Assembly: GCF_001429395.1 (NCBI RefSeq)
Contig: NZ_LMJT01000034.1
Coordinates: forward strand, 124,001 to 188,000
Length of the DNA: 64,000 nt
Source of the DNA: Allobosea sp. Root381
GTDB lineage: Bacteria; Pseudomonadota; Alphaproteobacteria; Rhizobiales; Beijerinckiaceae
Reading direction: 5' to 3'
The notes below the pieces were generated by a model that worked only from the letters and a program-made list of their open reading frames with translations, did not search any database and was not told the origin of the DNA. Numbering within the stretch: the stretch's first letter is position 1; the number at the start of each line of letters is the position of its first letter. A program made the translations under genes and the position numbers. Below are positions 53,021 through 62,303 of the stretch, piece after piece.

Positions 53021-53665
53021 TCAGCCGGAGAGCCGCTCGTAGAGATTGCGGATCATGCCGGCGGTTGCGCCCCAGATATAGCGATCCCCGAAGTTCATCG
53101 CATAGTAGCTGCGCATCAGTCCCTTCCACTCACGCGAATCGCGCCGGTAATTGGCGGCGTCGAACAGGAAGGAGAGCGGCGTCTCGAAGGCCGCGTCGAC
53201 CTCATGCGCGTTCAGCACCAGCTGGAAGGGCGGCTCGACCAGCGCGACGACCGGCACCACGCGATAACCCGTTCCGGTCAGGTAGGCGTCGAGGAAACCG
53301 AGCACATGGACGCGCTCGCGCGGCAGCCCGATCTCCTCCTCGGTTTCACGCAGCGCGGTGACCACCGGCGACCCGTCCACCGCGTCGACACGCCCCCCGG
53401 GAAACGCGACCTGCGACGAATGGCTGCGCAGCGCCGCCGCCCGCAGCGTCAGCAGCATGGTCGGCCCCTCCGCCCGCGAGACGATGGGGATGAGGACGGC
53501 AGCCGGGACCGCCGCCCTCTCGTCGGGCGGTGCGATCGGTTGCGGCTGCATCTCGTGGTCGCCGCGCGGCCGGGCGATCAGGTCGCCAATCCCGGGCGGT
53601 TCGGGGCGCAGCCGCGCCTTTGCCAGCGCCGCGAACTCGTCAGCCGTCAGGTTCAGTGCACGCAT
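53021..53665 (-). CDS. CoA pyrophosphatase-like NUDIX hydrolase
   Basis: A 214-residue NUDIX protein of the CoA pyrophosphohydrolase (NudL/YeaB) type. HSSQVAFPGGRVDAVDGSPV precedes the box, which continues VVTALRETEEEIGL. The preceding LLTLRAAALRSHSSQVAFPG is the subgroup signature. It probably cleaves CoA to 4'-phosphopantetheine and 3',5'-ADP. The ATG at 53665 overlaps the DUF1285 stop by one base (TGATG). Confidence 0.88.
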   Translation of the reverse strand: MRALNLTADEFAALAKARLRPEPPGIGDLIARPRGDHEMQPQPIAPPDERAAVPAAVLIPIVSRAEGPTMLLTLRAAALRSHSSQVAFPGGRVDAVDGSPVVTALRETEEEIGLPRERVHVLGFLDAYLTGTGYRVVPVVALVEPPFQLVLNAHEVDAAFETPLSFLFDAANYRRDSREWKGLMRSYYAMNFGDRYIWGATAGMIRNLYERLSG

Positions 53666-54246
53666 CACGTCTCGTCGATCTCGCTTGCGGGGACCGCCGG
53701 GTAGAACGCGCCGGCAACCGCGATGCCGAACATCGCCACGCCCTCGACATCGCGAATTTCGCCCAGCGCCAGCAGATCGTAGGTCAAGGCCCGCGTCACC
53801 CTGGCCCAGAGCCCGCGCCGGACATGGATATAGGGCTTGAGACCGTCGCCGGCCTCGCGCTCGAAGCGCAGCGCATGCTGCGGCCCCACCGACACGAGGT
53901 CGTCGACATCGGTCCGGAAGGCGATGGAGCGCGTGTCGCCCTCGCCTTCGACCGCCATCTCGACCGCCTGGAAGGGCGCGTCGTCGACGGTGATCCGCAA
54001 TTTCTCGACCGGCGTGACGAGGAGATAATCGTCGCCGTCACGCCGCAGCACCGAGGAGAACAGCTTCACCAGCGGGGCACGGCCGATCGGCGTGCCCAGA
54101 TAGAACCAGGTCCCGTCGGCGGCGATCCGCATGTCGATATCGCCGCAGAAATCGGGGTTCCAGCGCTCCACCGGCGGCAGGCCGCGCGTCTTTCCACCCT
54201 GCAGCGCCGCCATCAGGCGCTCCATCGCGTTGCCCGTCTCGCTCAT
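53665..54246 (-). CDS. DUF1285 domain protein
   Basis: A 193-residue cytoplasmic protein of the DUF1285 family (GLPPVERWNPDFCGDIDMRI, TWFYLGTPIGRAPLVKLFSS, RRDGDDYLLVTPVEKLRITV, LKPYIHVRRGLWARVTRALT). Structures of the family show a two-domain beta fold; the function is unknown. The ATG at 54246 is used; 54276 would add ten residues. First gene of DUF1285-NUDIX-DUF6111-CCA transferase, divergent from the MoxR gene. Confidence 0.85.
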   Translation of the reverse strand: MSETGNAMERLMAALQGGKTRGLPPVERWNPDFCGDIDMRIAADGTWFYLGTPIGRAPLVKLFSSVLRRDGDDYLLVTPVEKLRITVDDAPFQAVEMAVEGEGDTRSIAFRTDVDDLVSVGPQHALRFEREAGDGLKPYIHVRRGLWARVTRALTYDLLALGEIRDVEGVAMFGIAVAGAFYPAVPASEIDET

Positions 54247-54451
54247 CGAAACGCCCGCCGGCGCCGCATGCGGCATATTGGTTGCATCGTCGCTTCCGCC
54301 TTGAACTCCACATAATCGTGAAGCCGAGTTGTGTGCACCGCGCCATTACCCCCTTGAGCCGGCATGGCGCCCCGTCCACAGTCAACGGCTCAGGTCGTCG
54401 CAAGGTTTCTCGGCACGACGAGGCGCGGGCCAGAGGGTGAAGGAGATCGAT

Positions 54452-55477
54452 ATGGTGGCGCAAGTCCGTGCGGCGGAGAGCAACCCTCCGGTCAGCCTCG
54501 ATAGCGGAATCGTCGAGGCCGCGGAAGCGGCGCTCGGTGCCATCGGTGCGGCCCGCAAGGAGATCGGCCAGGTCATCTTCGGCCAGCAGAAGGTCGTCGA
54601 CCTGTCGCTGATCACGCTGCTGGCAGGCGGCCACGGGCTGCTGGTCGGCGTGCCCGGCCTCGCCAAGACCAAGCTGGTCGAGGCCATGGGCACCGTGTTG
54701 GGCCTGAGCGCGAGGCGGGTGCAGTTCACGCCGGACCTGATGCCCTCCGACATCCTGGGCTCCGAGGTCCTCGACGAGAGCGCCGACGGCAAGCGCCATT
54801 TCCGCTTCATCAAGGGCCCGGTCTTCGCCCAGCTGCTGATGGCCGACGAGATCAACCGCGCGAGCCCGCGCACCCAGTCGGCGCTGCTGCAGGCCATGCA
54901 GGAGCACCATGTCACCATCGGCGGCGAGCGCTACGACCTGCCCGCGCCCTTCCATGTGCTGGCGACCCAGAACCCGATCGAGCAGGAAGGCACCTACCCC
55001 CTGCCCGAAGCTCAGCTCGACCGCTTCCTGCTTGAGATCGACGTCGATTATCCCGATCGCGAGGCCGAGCGCCGCATCCTGATGGAGACCACGGGCGCCG
55101 CCGAGCACAGGCCGTCCCAGGCGATGTCGGCCGAGACGCTGATGTCGACGCAGCGGCTGGTCCGCCGCCTGCCGGTCGGCGAGAACGTCGTCGATGCGAT
55201 CCTCGACCTCGTCCGCTCCGCCCGTCCCGGCGAGGGTGGCGATGCCGCGATCACCGACAAGCTCGCCTGGGGCCCCGGCCCGCGCGCCAGCCAGTCGCTG
55301 ACGCTCGCCTGCCGCGCCCGTGCGCTCGTCGAGGGCCGCCTTGCGCCCTCCGTCGACGATGTCGTGGCGCTCGCCATCCCGGTGCTGAAGCACCGCGTCG
55401 CCCTGACATTTGCCGCCCGCGCCGATGGCGAGACCGTCGAAGGCATCATCGGCAAGCTCGTCGAGCGGCTGGGATAG
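54452..55477 (+). CDS. MoxR-family AAA+ ATPase
   Basis: A 341-residue MoxR ATPase. Walker A is HGLLVGVPGLAKTKLVEAMG, with Ala-Lys-Thr in the GxxGxxKT loop as usual for MoxR. Walker B is LLMADEINRASPRTQSALLQ; FHVLATQNPIEQEGTYPLPE and the arginine finger region LPEAQLDRFLLEIDVDYPD follow. MoxR proteins act as chaperones that mature or insert metal into partner proteins carrying VWA domains. AAGGAG stands before ATG 54452. First gene of a four-gene operon. Confidence 0.93.
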   Translation: MVAQVRAAESNPPVSLDSGIVEAAEAALGAIGAARKEIGQVIFGQQKVVDLSLITLLAGGHGLLVGVPGLAKTKLVEAMGTVLGLSARRVQFTPDLMPSDILGSEVLDESADGKRHFRFIKGPVFAQLLMADEINRASPRTQSALLQAMQEHHVTIGGERYDLPAPFHVLATQNPIEQEGTYPLPEAQLDRFLLEIDVDYPDREAERRILMETTGAAEHRPSQAMSAETLMSTQRLVRRLPVGENVVDAILDLVRSARPGEGGDAAITDKLAWGPGPRASQSLTLACRARALVEGRLAPSVDDVVALAIPVLKHRVALTFAARADGETVEGIIGKLVERLG

Positions 55478-55493
55478 AGCCGGAGACGGGCCG

Positions 55494-56408
55494 ATGCTGC
55501 GCACCCGTGTTCTCGCACCTGCCGAGCGCCAGCCGGCGAGGCCGGTCGTCACCGCCTCGCTCGACCTGGCGGCGCGGCTGCCCCGGCTGATTTTGGAGGC
55601 GCGCCGCGTCTCGGCCAGCGTGCACGGCATCCATGGCCGCCGCCGCGCCGGCCCGGGCGAGACCTTCTGGCAGTATCGCCCGCTGGTCACCGGCGAATCC
55701 GCCTCGCGCATCGACTGGCGCCGCTCGGCCCGCGACGGGCATCTCTTCGTCCGCGAGCGCGAATGGGAAGCCTCCCACGCCATCTGGCTCTGGATCGACC
55801 GCTCGGCCTCGATGGGCTTCGCCTCCTCGCTGGCGATGGCGTCCAAGGTCGACCGGGCGCTGGTCGCAGGCTTCGCGCTGGCCGAGACGATGGTCGAGGG
55901 CGGCGAGCGTGTCGGCCATCTCGGCCTGACCCGGGCGCTGGCCTCGCGCCGCATCGTCGAGACGCTTGCCCAGGCGCTGCTGGTCGATGCCAAGGGCGCC
56001 GAGGCAGACCTGCCGCCGGATGCGCCGCTGCCGCGCCTTGCCGACGCGATCATCATCACCGACGGGCTTTCGCCGGCCGCCGCGCTGGCGAAGCGCATCG
56101 CGACCATGGCATCGAGCGGCGCACGCGGCCATGTGCTGCTGATCGTCGACCCGATCGAGGAGACCTTCCCCTTCACCGGACAGGCAGAGCTTTTCGACCT
56201 TGAGGACGGGCTCTCGCTGCGTGTCGGCGATGCCGGCGCCTGGGGCGAGGAGTACCGGCAACGGCTGGAAGCCCATCGAGATGCCATCAGGGAAGCCTGC
56301 CGCAAGGCCGGCTGGACCCTGACGCTGCATCGCACCGACCGGCCGGCGAGCGAGGGTGTGCTGCGCATCGCCAGCCTGGTCGCGGCGTCGCGCGGGGTCG
56401 GACGATGA
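55494..56408 (+). CDS. DUF58 domain protein
   Basis: A 304-residue DUF58 protein (VHGIHGRRRAGPGETFWQYR, PLVTGESASRIDWRRSARDG, LFVREREWEASHAIWLWIDR). The VWA-like metal site DRSASMGF lies in the C-terminal half, with IIITDGLSPA later, so it is the likely MoxR partner. No membrane segments, unlike many DUF58 proteins. It follows the MoxR gene by 16 bp. Confidence 0.9.
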   Translation: MLRTRVLAPAERQPARPVVTASLDLAARLPRLILEARRVSASVHGIHGRRRAGPGETFWQYRPLVTGESASRIDWRRSARDGHLFVREREWEASHAIWLWIDRSASMGFASSLAMASKVDRALVAGFALAETMVEGGERVGHLGLTRALASRRIVETLAQALLVDAKGAEADLPPDAPLPRLADAIIITDGLSPAAALAKRIATMASSGARGHVLLIVDPIEETFPFTGQAELFDLEDGLSLRVGDAGAWGEEYRQRLEAHRDAIREACRKAGWTLTLHRTDRPASEGVLRIASLVAASRGVGR

Positions 56409-56432
56409 TCGTGACGCGAGGAACCACCCGCT

Positions 56433-56562
56433 GTCATTCCGGGGCTTCGCGCAGCGAAGAACCCGGAACCCACGACCGGCTGCGACGAAATCATCGCGGC
56501 GTCGTGCGGTCGTGCCCAGTCGTGGGTTGCGGGTCCGGCCCTTCGGGCCGTCCCGGAATGAC
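56433..56562. repeat. Palindromic repeat within the MoxR operon
   Basis: GTCATTCCGGGG and TCCCGGAATGAC bound an inner palindrome including CCCACGACCGG...CAGTCGTGGG and a TTCGGGCC hairpin (GGTCCGGCCCTTCGGGCC). It separates the DUF58 gene from the next gene, whose start is 16 bp beyond it. Confidence 0.75.
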
Positions 56563-56577
56563 AAAGGAAGCTTGCCC

Positions 56578-59412
56578 ATGCTGAGCTCCTTGCCCCTCGC
56601 CTTTTCCGCTCCGCTGGCGCTCGCCGCGCTGGCGCTCCTGCCCGCGCTCTGGCTGATCCTGCGCGTGACGCCGCCGCGCCCGCGCCGCATCGATTTCCCG
56701 CCGCTGAAGATCATGGCGGACCTCGTCGCCAAGCGCGAAATGCCGGCGCATACGCCTTGGTGGCTCCTCGCATTGCGCATGTTGGTCGCGGCGCTTGCGA
56801 TCCTTGCCGTCGCCGGCCCCGTCTGGAATCCGCCGCGCGAGGCGGGGCCGCTCGGCGGCCCGATGCTGCTGCTGATGGACAACGGCTTCGGCGCCGCCGC
56901 CGACTGGCCGGAGCGCCTGGCGCTTGCGGAATCCCGTGTCGCCGCCGCGGCGCGCGAGGGCCGGCCCGTCGCGCTTCTCGGCCTCGCCGAGAGCCCCGCC
57001 GAGATCGCGCTGTCGGAACCCCGCGCTGCGCTTGAACGGCTGCGTGCCTTCGCGCTTCAGCCTCATGCGCCCGATCGCGGCGCCCATCTGCCGCGGATCG
57101 AGGCCTTCCTGCGCAGCCAGCCGGAAAGCGAAGTCGTCTGGGTCGCGGATGGCCTCTCCGTCACCGACGACGCCGCCTTCCTCGCCCGGCTGAAGCCCGT
57201 AGCCGATGCCGGCCGCCTCTCGATCCATGCCGGCAATGCGGCGCAGCTCGCACTCACGGCGCCGGAAAACCTCGCCGGCGCGCTCACCGTCAAGGTGCTG
57301 CGCCCGACGGCGGCCGCTCCGGCCAGCGGCCAGGTCCGCGCGCTCGACCTGAAGGGGCTGCCGCTCGGCGACGCGCCGTTCGTCTTCAATGGTTCGGAGC
57401 TGGAGACACAGGCCAGGCTGACCCTGCCGATCGAGGTCCGCAACGCCGTCTCGCGGCTGGATGTCGTCGGCGAGCGCAGCGCCGGAGCGGTCGCCCTGCT
57501 CGACGACCGCGCCAAGCGCCGCCGCGTCGGCATCGTCTCGGGCGCCACCACCGACACCGCCCAGCCGCTGCTGTCGCCGACCTATTACGTCGCCCGCGCG
57601 CTGCAGCCCTTCGCCGAGATCCGCGAGCCGCGCCCGGGCTCGACCGACCCCGTCGGCGAATTGCTGGCGCAGAATCTCTCCGTGCTGGTGCTCGCCGATA
57701 TCGGCGCGCTCGACGCCGACACCGCCGGCAAGATCACCGCCTTCATCCAGCGTGGCGGCGTGCTGCTGCGCTTCGCCGGCGCGCGGCTGGCGGCATCCTC
57801 GGACGACCTGACGCCCGTGCGCCTGCGCCGCGGCGGCCGCACGCTCGGCGGCGGCCTATCCTGGGAGACGCCGCGCAAGCTCGCCCCCTTCACCCGCGAA
57901 AGCCCCTTCTTCGGCGTCGCCATCAACGACGATGTCCGCGTCAGCCGCCAGATCCTGGCGGAGCCCGAGGCCGACCTGTCGCGCAAGACCTGGGCTGCGT
58001 TGGAGGACGGCACCCCGGTCGTCACCGGCGAGCGCCGCGGCGACGGCATGCTCGCCATGGTGCATGTCACCGCCGACACCACCTGGTCGAACCTGCCGCT
58101 CTCGGGGCTGTTCGTCGAGATGCTGCGCAAGGTCGTCGGCCTCGCCGGCACCGGTCCGGCCGAGGCGCAGGGCGAGGATGCCCGCGTCGAAACCCTCGCG
58201 CCAACCCGCGTCCTCGACGGCCAGGGCGTGTTCCGCAGCCCGCCGGCCACCGCCCAGCCCGTCGCGCGCAGCTTTACGGGACGCGCCACGCTCGCGCATC
58301 CGCCCGGCATCTACGGCCCGGCGGACGGCTCGCTCGCGGTCAACGCGCTCAACCCCACGGACACGCTACGCGCCATGGACCTCTCGGCGCTGGGCGCGCC
58401 GATCCTGCCGGTCGACAAGCCGGTCGCGCTCGACATCCGCCCGCAGTTGCTGGTGCTGGCGCTGCTGCTGCTCGTCGCCGACACGCTGGCGACGCTCTGG
58501 CTCGGCGGCCGGCTCTCTCTCGCCCGCAAGGCAAGGCGCGCCGCACCGGCCGCGATCGCGCTCGCACTCGCCTTCGCCGGCCTCACGGCTGCGCCCGAGA
58601 CCGCACGGGCACAGGTGCAGCCGCCCTCCCCCGTATCCGCCGCACCCGACCAGCGCCCGCCGATCCCGCGCGAACTTTTCGCGGCCGGCGCGGTGACGCG
58701 GCTCGCCTATGTCGTCACCGGCGACCGCGCGGTCGACGACATGTCGAAGGCCGGGCTCTCCGGCCTCAACATCGTGCTCGCCGCCCGCACCGCTCTGGAA
58801 CCGGGCGATGCCGTCGGCGTCGATGCCGATCGCGACGAACTCGCCTTCTTCCCGGTGCTGTACTGGCCGATCGTCGCCGGCCGGCCGATCCCCTCGGCCG
58901 AGACGCTGCGCAAGCTCGAGGCCTATATGAAGGGCGGCGGGCTGGTGATCTTCGATACGCGCGACGCGATGAGCGCGCGGCCCGGCGGCGGCACCACGCC
59001 GGAGGGCGACCAGTTGCGGCGCATGCTGCAGACGCTCGACATCCCGGAGCTCGAGCCGCTGCCGCGCGACCATGTCCTGACCAAGACCTTCTACATCCTC
59101 GACACCCTGGTCGGCCGCTACGACACCGGCACGACCTGGGTCGAGATCCTGCCGCCGGCAGGCGCCGATGGAAACCGCCCCGCCCGCGCCGGCGACAATG
59201 TCTCGCCGATCGTCATCACCTCGAACGACCTTGCCGCGGCCTGGGCGATCAACCGGCGCGGCGAGCCGCTCGTGCCGCTCTCCGGCTTCGACCCGCGCCA
59301 GCGCGAAATGTCGCTGCGGGCCGGCGTGAACCTCGTCATGTACGCGCTCACCGGCAACTACAAGGCCGACCAGGTCCACGTCCCGGCCCTGCTCGAACGT
59401 CTGGGACAATAG
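56578..59412 (+). CDS. Large membrane protein: BatA N-terminus plus DUF4159
   Basis: A 944-residue protein. The N-terminal BatA-type membrane domain has two helices (about 5-25 and 60-82; SAPLALAALALLPALWLILR, WWLLALRMLVAALAILAVAG). A VWA-like part with degenerate site (MLLLMDNGFGAAADW) follows, then another membrane pair near residues 620-690 and a secreted-type DUF4159 domain (about 700-944; RLAYVVTGDRAVDDMSKAGL, YMKGGGLVIFDTRDAMSARP). DUF4159 resembles a glutamine amidotransferase fold without the catalytic triad. Part of the MoxR operon; its role is unknown. The ATG at 56578 has AAGGAAG upstream. Confidence 0.88.
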   Translation: MLSSLPLAFSAPLALAALALLPALWLILRVTPPRPRRIDFPPLKIMADLVAKREMPAHTPWWLLALRMLVAALAILAVAGPVWNPPREAGPLGGPMLLLMDNGFGAAADWPERLALAESRVAAAAREGRPVALLGLAESPAEIALSEPRAALERLRAFALQPHAPDRGAHLPRIEAFLRSQPESEVVWVADGLSVTDDAAFLARLKPVADAGRLSIHAGNAAQLALTAPENLAGALTVKVLRPTAAAPASGQVRALDLKGLPLGDAPFVFNGSELETQARLTLPIEVRNAVSRLDVVGERSAGAVALLDDRAKRRRVGIVSGATTDTAQPLLSPTYYVARALQPFAEIREPRPGSTDPVGELLAQNLSVLVLADIGALDADTAGKITAFIQRGGVLLRFAGARLAASSDDLTPVRLRRGGRTLGGGLSWETPRKLAPFTRESPFFGVAINDDVRVSRQILAEPEADLSRKTWAALEDGTPVVTGERRGDGMLAMVHVTADTTWSNLPLSGLFVEMLRKVVGLAGTGPAEAQGEDARVETLAPTRVLDGQGVFRSPPATAQPVARSFTGRATLAHPPGIYGPADGSLAVNALNPTDTLRAMDLSALGAPILPVDKPVALDIRPQLLVLALLLLVADTLATLWLGGRLSLARKARRAAPAAIALALAFAGLTAAPETARAQVQPPSPVSAAPDQRPPIPRELFAAGAVTRLAYVVTGDRAVDDMSKAGLSGLNIVLAARTALEPGDAVGVDADRDELAFFPVLYWPIVAGRPIPSAETLRKLEAYMKGGGLVIFDTRDAMSARPGGGTTPEGDQLRRMLQTLDIPELEPLPRDHVLTKTFYILDTLVGRYDTGTTWVEILPPAGADGNRPARAGDNVSPIVITSNDLAAAWAINRRGEPLVPLSGFDPRQREMSLRAGVNLVMYALTGNYKADQVHVPALLERLGQ

Positions 59413-59415
59413 CTT

Positions 59416-61515
59416 ATGTGGAGCCTTTCCTTCGCCCCGCTCATCCCGCTGCCGCTGCTGATCGGCCTCAGCCTGCTGGCCGCGCTGGCGGCCGGCGCGG
59501 CGATCGTGCTGGCCGGCAAGAGCGCGATCCTGCGGGCGCTGGCGCTCGCCGTGCTCACCGTGACTCTCGCCGACCCCTCGCTGGTCTTCGAGGATCGCGA
59601 GCCGGTGAAGGATGTCGTCTCCGTCGTCGTCGACCGCTCCGGCTCCAACCGCCTGGCTGATCGCGGCACGCAGACGGATGCAGCGCAGGCCGAGGTCGAG
59701 CGCCAGCTGCGCGGCATCGGCAATGTCGAGCCGCGCATCGTCGAGGTTCGTGACGCGCAGGGCTCCGGCGACGGGACGCGTCTGTTCGAGGCGCTGGCGG
59801 CGAGCGTCGCCGACGTGCCGTCCGAACGGGTCGCAGGCGCGATCGTCATCAGCGACGGGCTTAGCCACGACACGCCGCCGAACGCCGAGGCGCTCGGCCT
59901 GCGCGCCCCGCTGCATGTGCTGACGACCGGCCGCAACGCCGAGATCGACCGCCGCATCGTGCTGGTCGACTCGCCGCGCTTCGGCATCGTCGGCAAGGAC
60001 CAGACCATCCGCCTGCGCGTGCTCGAAAAGGGCGGGCCGGGCCGCGCCGCGCTGACCATCCGCCGCGACGGCGAGATCGTCGCACGCCGCGAGGTCACGG
60101 TCGGCCAGACGGTCTCCGTCCCTGTCCGCATCGACCGCGGCGGGCCGAACGTCGTCGAGATCGAGGCCGCCCCGCTCGACAACGAGCTGACGCTCGCCAA
60201 CAACCGCGCCGTCATCACCATCGAGGGCGTCCGCGACAAGCTGCGCGTGCTGCTCGTCTCCGGCGAGCCGCATCCGGGCGAGCGGACCTGGCGCAACCTG
60301 CTCAAGGCCGACGCCAATATCGACCTCGTCCATTTCACCATCCTGCGCCCGCCGGAGAAGCAGGACGGCACCCCGATCAACGAGCTGTCGCTGATCGCCT
60401 TCCCGACGCGCGAGCTGTTCCAGGTCAAGATCAAGGAATTCGACCTGATCATCTTCGACCGCTACGCCAATCAGTCGATCCTGCCGCTGGCCTATTTCGA
60501 CAACATCGTCCGCTATGTCCGCGAGGGCGGCGCCCTGCTGATCGCAGCCGGGCCGGAATATGCCGGTGCCCAGAGCCTGGCACGCACGCCGCTCGGCCAG
60601 ATCCTGCCGGCCCAGCCGGACGGCTCGGTTATCGACGAGGCCTATCGTGCCCGGGTCAGCGAGCCCGGCAAGCGCCACCCCGTCACCCGCGACCTGCCGG
60701 GATCGGAGGTCGATCCGCCGCAATGGGGCGAATGGCTTCGCATGGTCGGCGCCCGCGCCCGCACGGGCTCGGCCGTGATGACCGGACCCGGCGACCGCCC
60801 GCTGCTGATGCTGGCCCGCGAGCAGAAGGGCCGCGTCGCGCTTTTCCTCTCCGACCATGCCTGGCTTTGGGCCCGCGGCTTCCGCGATGGCGGCCCGCAT
60901 CTCGACCTGCTGCGTCGCCTCGGCCACTGGCTGATGAAGGAACCGGACCTGGAGGAAGAGGCCCTGCGCGCCGTGGCGCGCGGCGGTGTCATCGAGGTCG
61001 AGCGCCAGACGCTGGGCGACAGCCCCGCGCCGGTGACCGTCACCGGGCCGGATGGCCAGTCGCGCTCCGTGCCGCTGGAGCCCGGACGCCCTGGCCTGTT
61101 CACGGCACGGATTCCGAGCAGCGAGTTCGGCCTGCACCGCATCGCCACCGAGAACCTCACCGCCTTCGCCAGCGTCGGCCCCGAGAACCCGCGCGAGCTG
61201 ATGGAGGTCGTCAGCAATCCCGCCGCGCTCCAGGCGCTCGCGGAGGCGACCGGCGGCTCCTCGCGCCGGATCGGCCAGGAAAGCGGCTCGGCTGTCACGG
61301 TGCCGCGCATCGTGCCCGTGCGTGCCGGCAGCCAGTTCGCCGGCGCAGACTGGATCGGCCTGCGCATCAGCGATTCCGGCATCGTCCGCGGCGTGCAGAT
61401 CTCCCCGCTCTTCGTCGGGCTGCTGGGGCTCGCCCTGCTATTCGGCGCGCTCGTGGCCGGTTGGCTCGGCGAGAGCGGGCGGAGGTTCCAGCGCAAACCG
61501 GACGCGACGGCCTAA
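59416..61515 (+). CDS. Membrane protein with VWA-like and amidotransferase-like domains
   Basis: A 699-residue protein with two N-terminal helices (LIGLSLLAALAAGAAIVLAG, ILRALALAVLTVTLADPSLV) and one near the C-terminus (LFVGLLGLALLFGALVAGWL). A VWA-like segment (VVSVVVDRSGSNRLADRGTQ, AIVISDGLSHDTPP) precedes an amidotransferase-like region (EFDLIIFDRYANQSILPLAY, YVREGGALLIAAGPEYAGAQ, KGRVALFLSDHAWLWARGF). It begins 3 bp after the DUF4159 gene. This is the usual fourth partner of MoxR-DUF58-DUF4159 operons in Alphaproteobacteria; no function is established. Confidence 0.87.
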   Translation: MWSLSFAPLIPLPLLIGLSLLAALAAGAAIVLAGKSAILRALALAVLTVTLADPSLVFEDREPVKDVVSVVVDRSGSNRLADRGTQTDAAQAEVERQLRGIGNVEPRIVEVRDAQGSGDGTRLFEALAASVADVPSERVAGAIVISDGLSHDTPPNAEALGLRAPLHVLTTGRNAEIDRRIVLVDSPRFGIVGKDQTIRLRVLEKGGPGRAALTIRRDGEIVARREVTVGQTVSVPVRIDRGGPNVVEIEAAPLDNELTLANNRAVITIEGVRDKLRVLLVSGEPHPGERTWRNLLKADANIDLVHFTILRPPEKQDGTPINELSLIAFPTRELFQVKIKEFDLIIFDRYANQSILPLAYFDNIVRYVREGGALLIAAGPEYAGAQSLARTPLGQILPAQPDGSVIDEAYRARVSEPGKRHPVTRDLPGSEVDPPQWGEWLRMVGARARTGSAVMTGPGDRPLLMLAREQKGRVALFLSDHAWLWARGFRDGGPHLDLLRRLGHWLMKEPDLEEEALRAVARGGVIEVERQTLGDSPAPVTVTGPDGQSRSVPLEPGRPGLFTARIPSSEFGLHRIATENLTAFASVGPENPRELMEVVSNPAALQALAEATGGSSRRIGQESGSAVTVPRIVPVRAGSQFAGADWIGLRISDSGIVRGVQISPLFVGLLGLALLFGALVAGWLGESGRRFQRKPDATA

Positions 61516-61526
61516 ACGCCTCTCCC

Positions 61527-61617
61527 GTCATGGTCGGGCTTGCCCCGACCATCCACGTCTTCAGCGGTCGAGGCCTGTGTTCAAGACGTGGGTGCTCGCC
61601 ACAAGGGCGAGCATGAC
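61527..61617. repeat. Palindromic repeat between convergent genes
   Basis: GTCATGGTCGGGCTTGCC and CCGACCATCC at the left, GCTCGCCACAAGGGCGAGC and ATGAC at the right, with CCACGTCTT...AAGACGTGG between. Related to 20638-20716. It separates the MoxR operon from the GNAT gene. Confidence 0.7.
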
Positions 61618-61625
61618 GGCGAGGT

Positions 61626-62135
61626 TCACCCGCCGTCGCGGATCGCAGTAACCGCTCCACGCCGCTGCGCGAGCACGCCCTCGACCAGTTCCAGCGCCAG
61701 GAAGCGCGCCGGATCGGCCGGCCCCGGCAGCATGAGCTGCCCCGGCGGGATCATCCTGAAGCCGAAGCGCGCATAATAGGGCGCATCGCCCACCAGCAGG
61801 ATCAAGTCGTAGGCAGCTTCGCGCGAAGCCTCGATCGAGCGGTTCATCAAGGCCGCGCCGATGCCCCTGCCCTCGAAGGCGGGGTCGACCGTCAGCGGCC
61901 CTAGCATCAAAGCCCTGTGCCCCCCGGCGACCACGGGCGTCACCCGGATCGAGCCGACCAGGAAGGTGCCGACATGCGCGGCAAAGGTCAGGGCGGGGTC
62001 GGGCGGCGCACCTTCGCGCAGCCGGAAGGCCGTGCGCGCAAAGCGGCCGGGGCCGAAGGCGCGCTCGTGGAGGCGCTCGATCGCGGCCCCGTCGACCGGG
62101 AGTTCATGGCGAATGGTCAAAGGCAACGAAGTCAT
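61626..62135 (-). CDS. GNAT-family N-acetyltransferase, YhbS-like
   Basis: A 169-residue acetyltransferase. Acetyl-CoA-binding motif A is present: LGPLTVDPAFEGRGIGAALM. The C-terminal VGDAPYYARFGFRMIPPGQL is typical for the YhbS subgroup, whose substrate is mostly unknown. It starts MTSLPLTIRHELPVDGAAIE, the usual N-terminus. Convergent with the MoxR operon. Confidence 0.88.
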   Translation of the reverse strand: MTSLPLTIRHELPVDGAAIERLHERAFGPGRFARTAFRLREGAPPDPALTFAAHVGTFLVGSIRVTPVVAGGHRALMLGPLTVDPAFEGRGIGAALMNRSIEASREAAYDLILLVGDAPYYARFGFRMIPPGQLMLPGPADPARFLALELVEGVLAQRRGAVTAIRDGG

Positions 62136-62303
62136 GACGGCGGGCCTGCGGGCAAGCGAGGTACGAAGCGTGGCGGCAAGCTCCGCGCAGGCGCGGACCT
62201 ACCGAAGAGCGCGTCAGCGCGTCGGTCGTCGCAGCAGGGAGAGCGGGTGCCCGTTCGTCATGATCGCTGCGCTGTAGCAGAGCGGCGCGCAGGCGTCTAT
62301 CCG

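Noticed and set aside
58366..61137. Long open frame on the minus strand (923 codons)
   Set aside because: Antisense to the DUF4159 and VWA-like membrane protein genes; no recognisable domain and a composition typical of a shadow frame.
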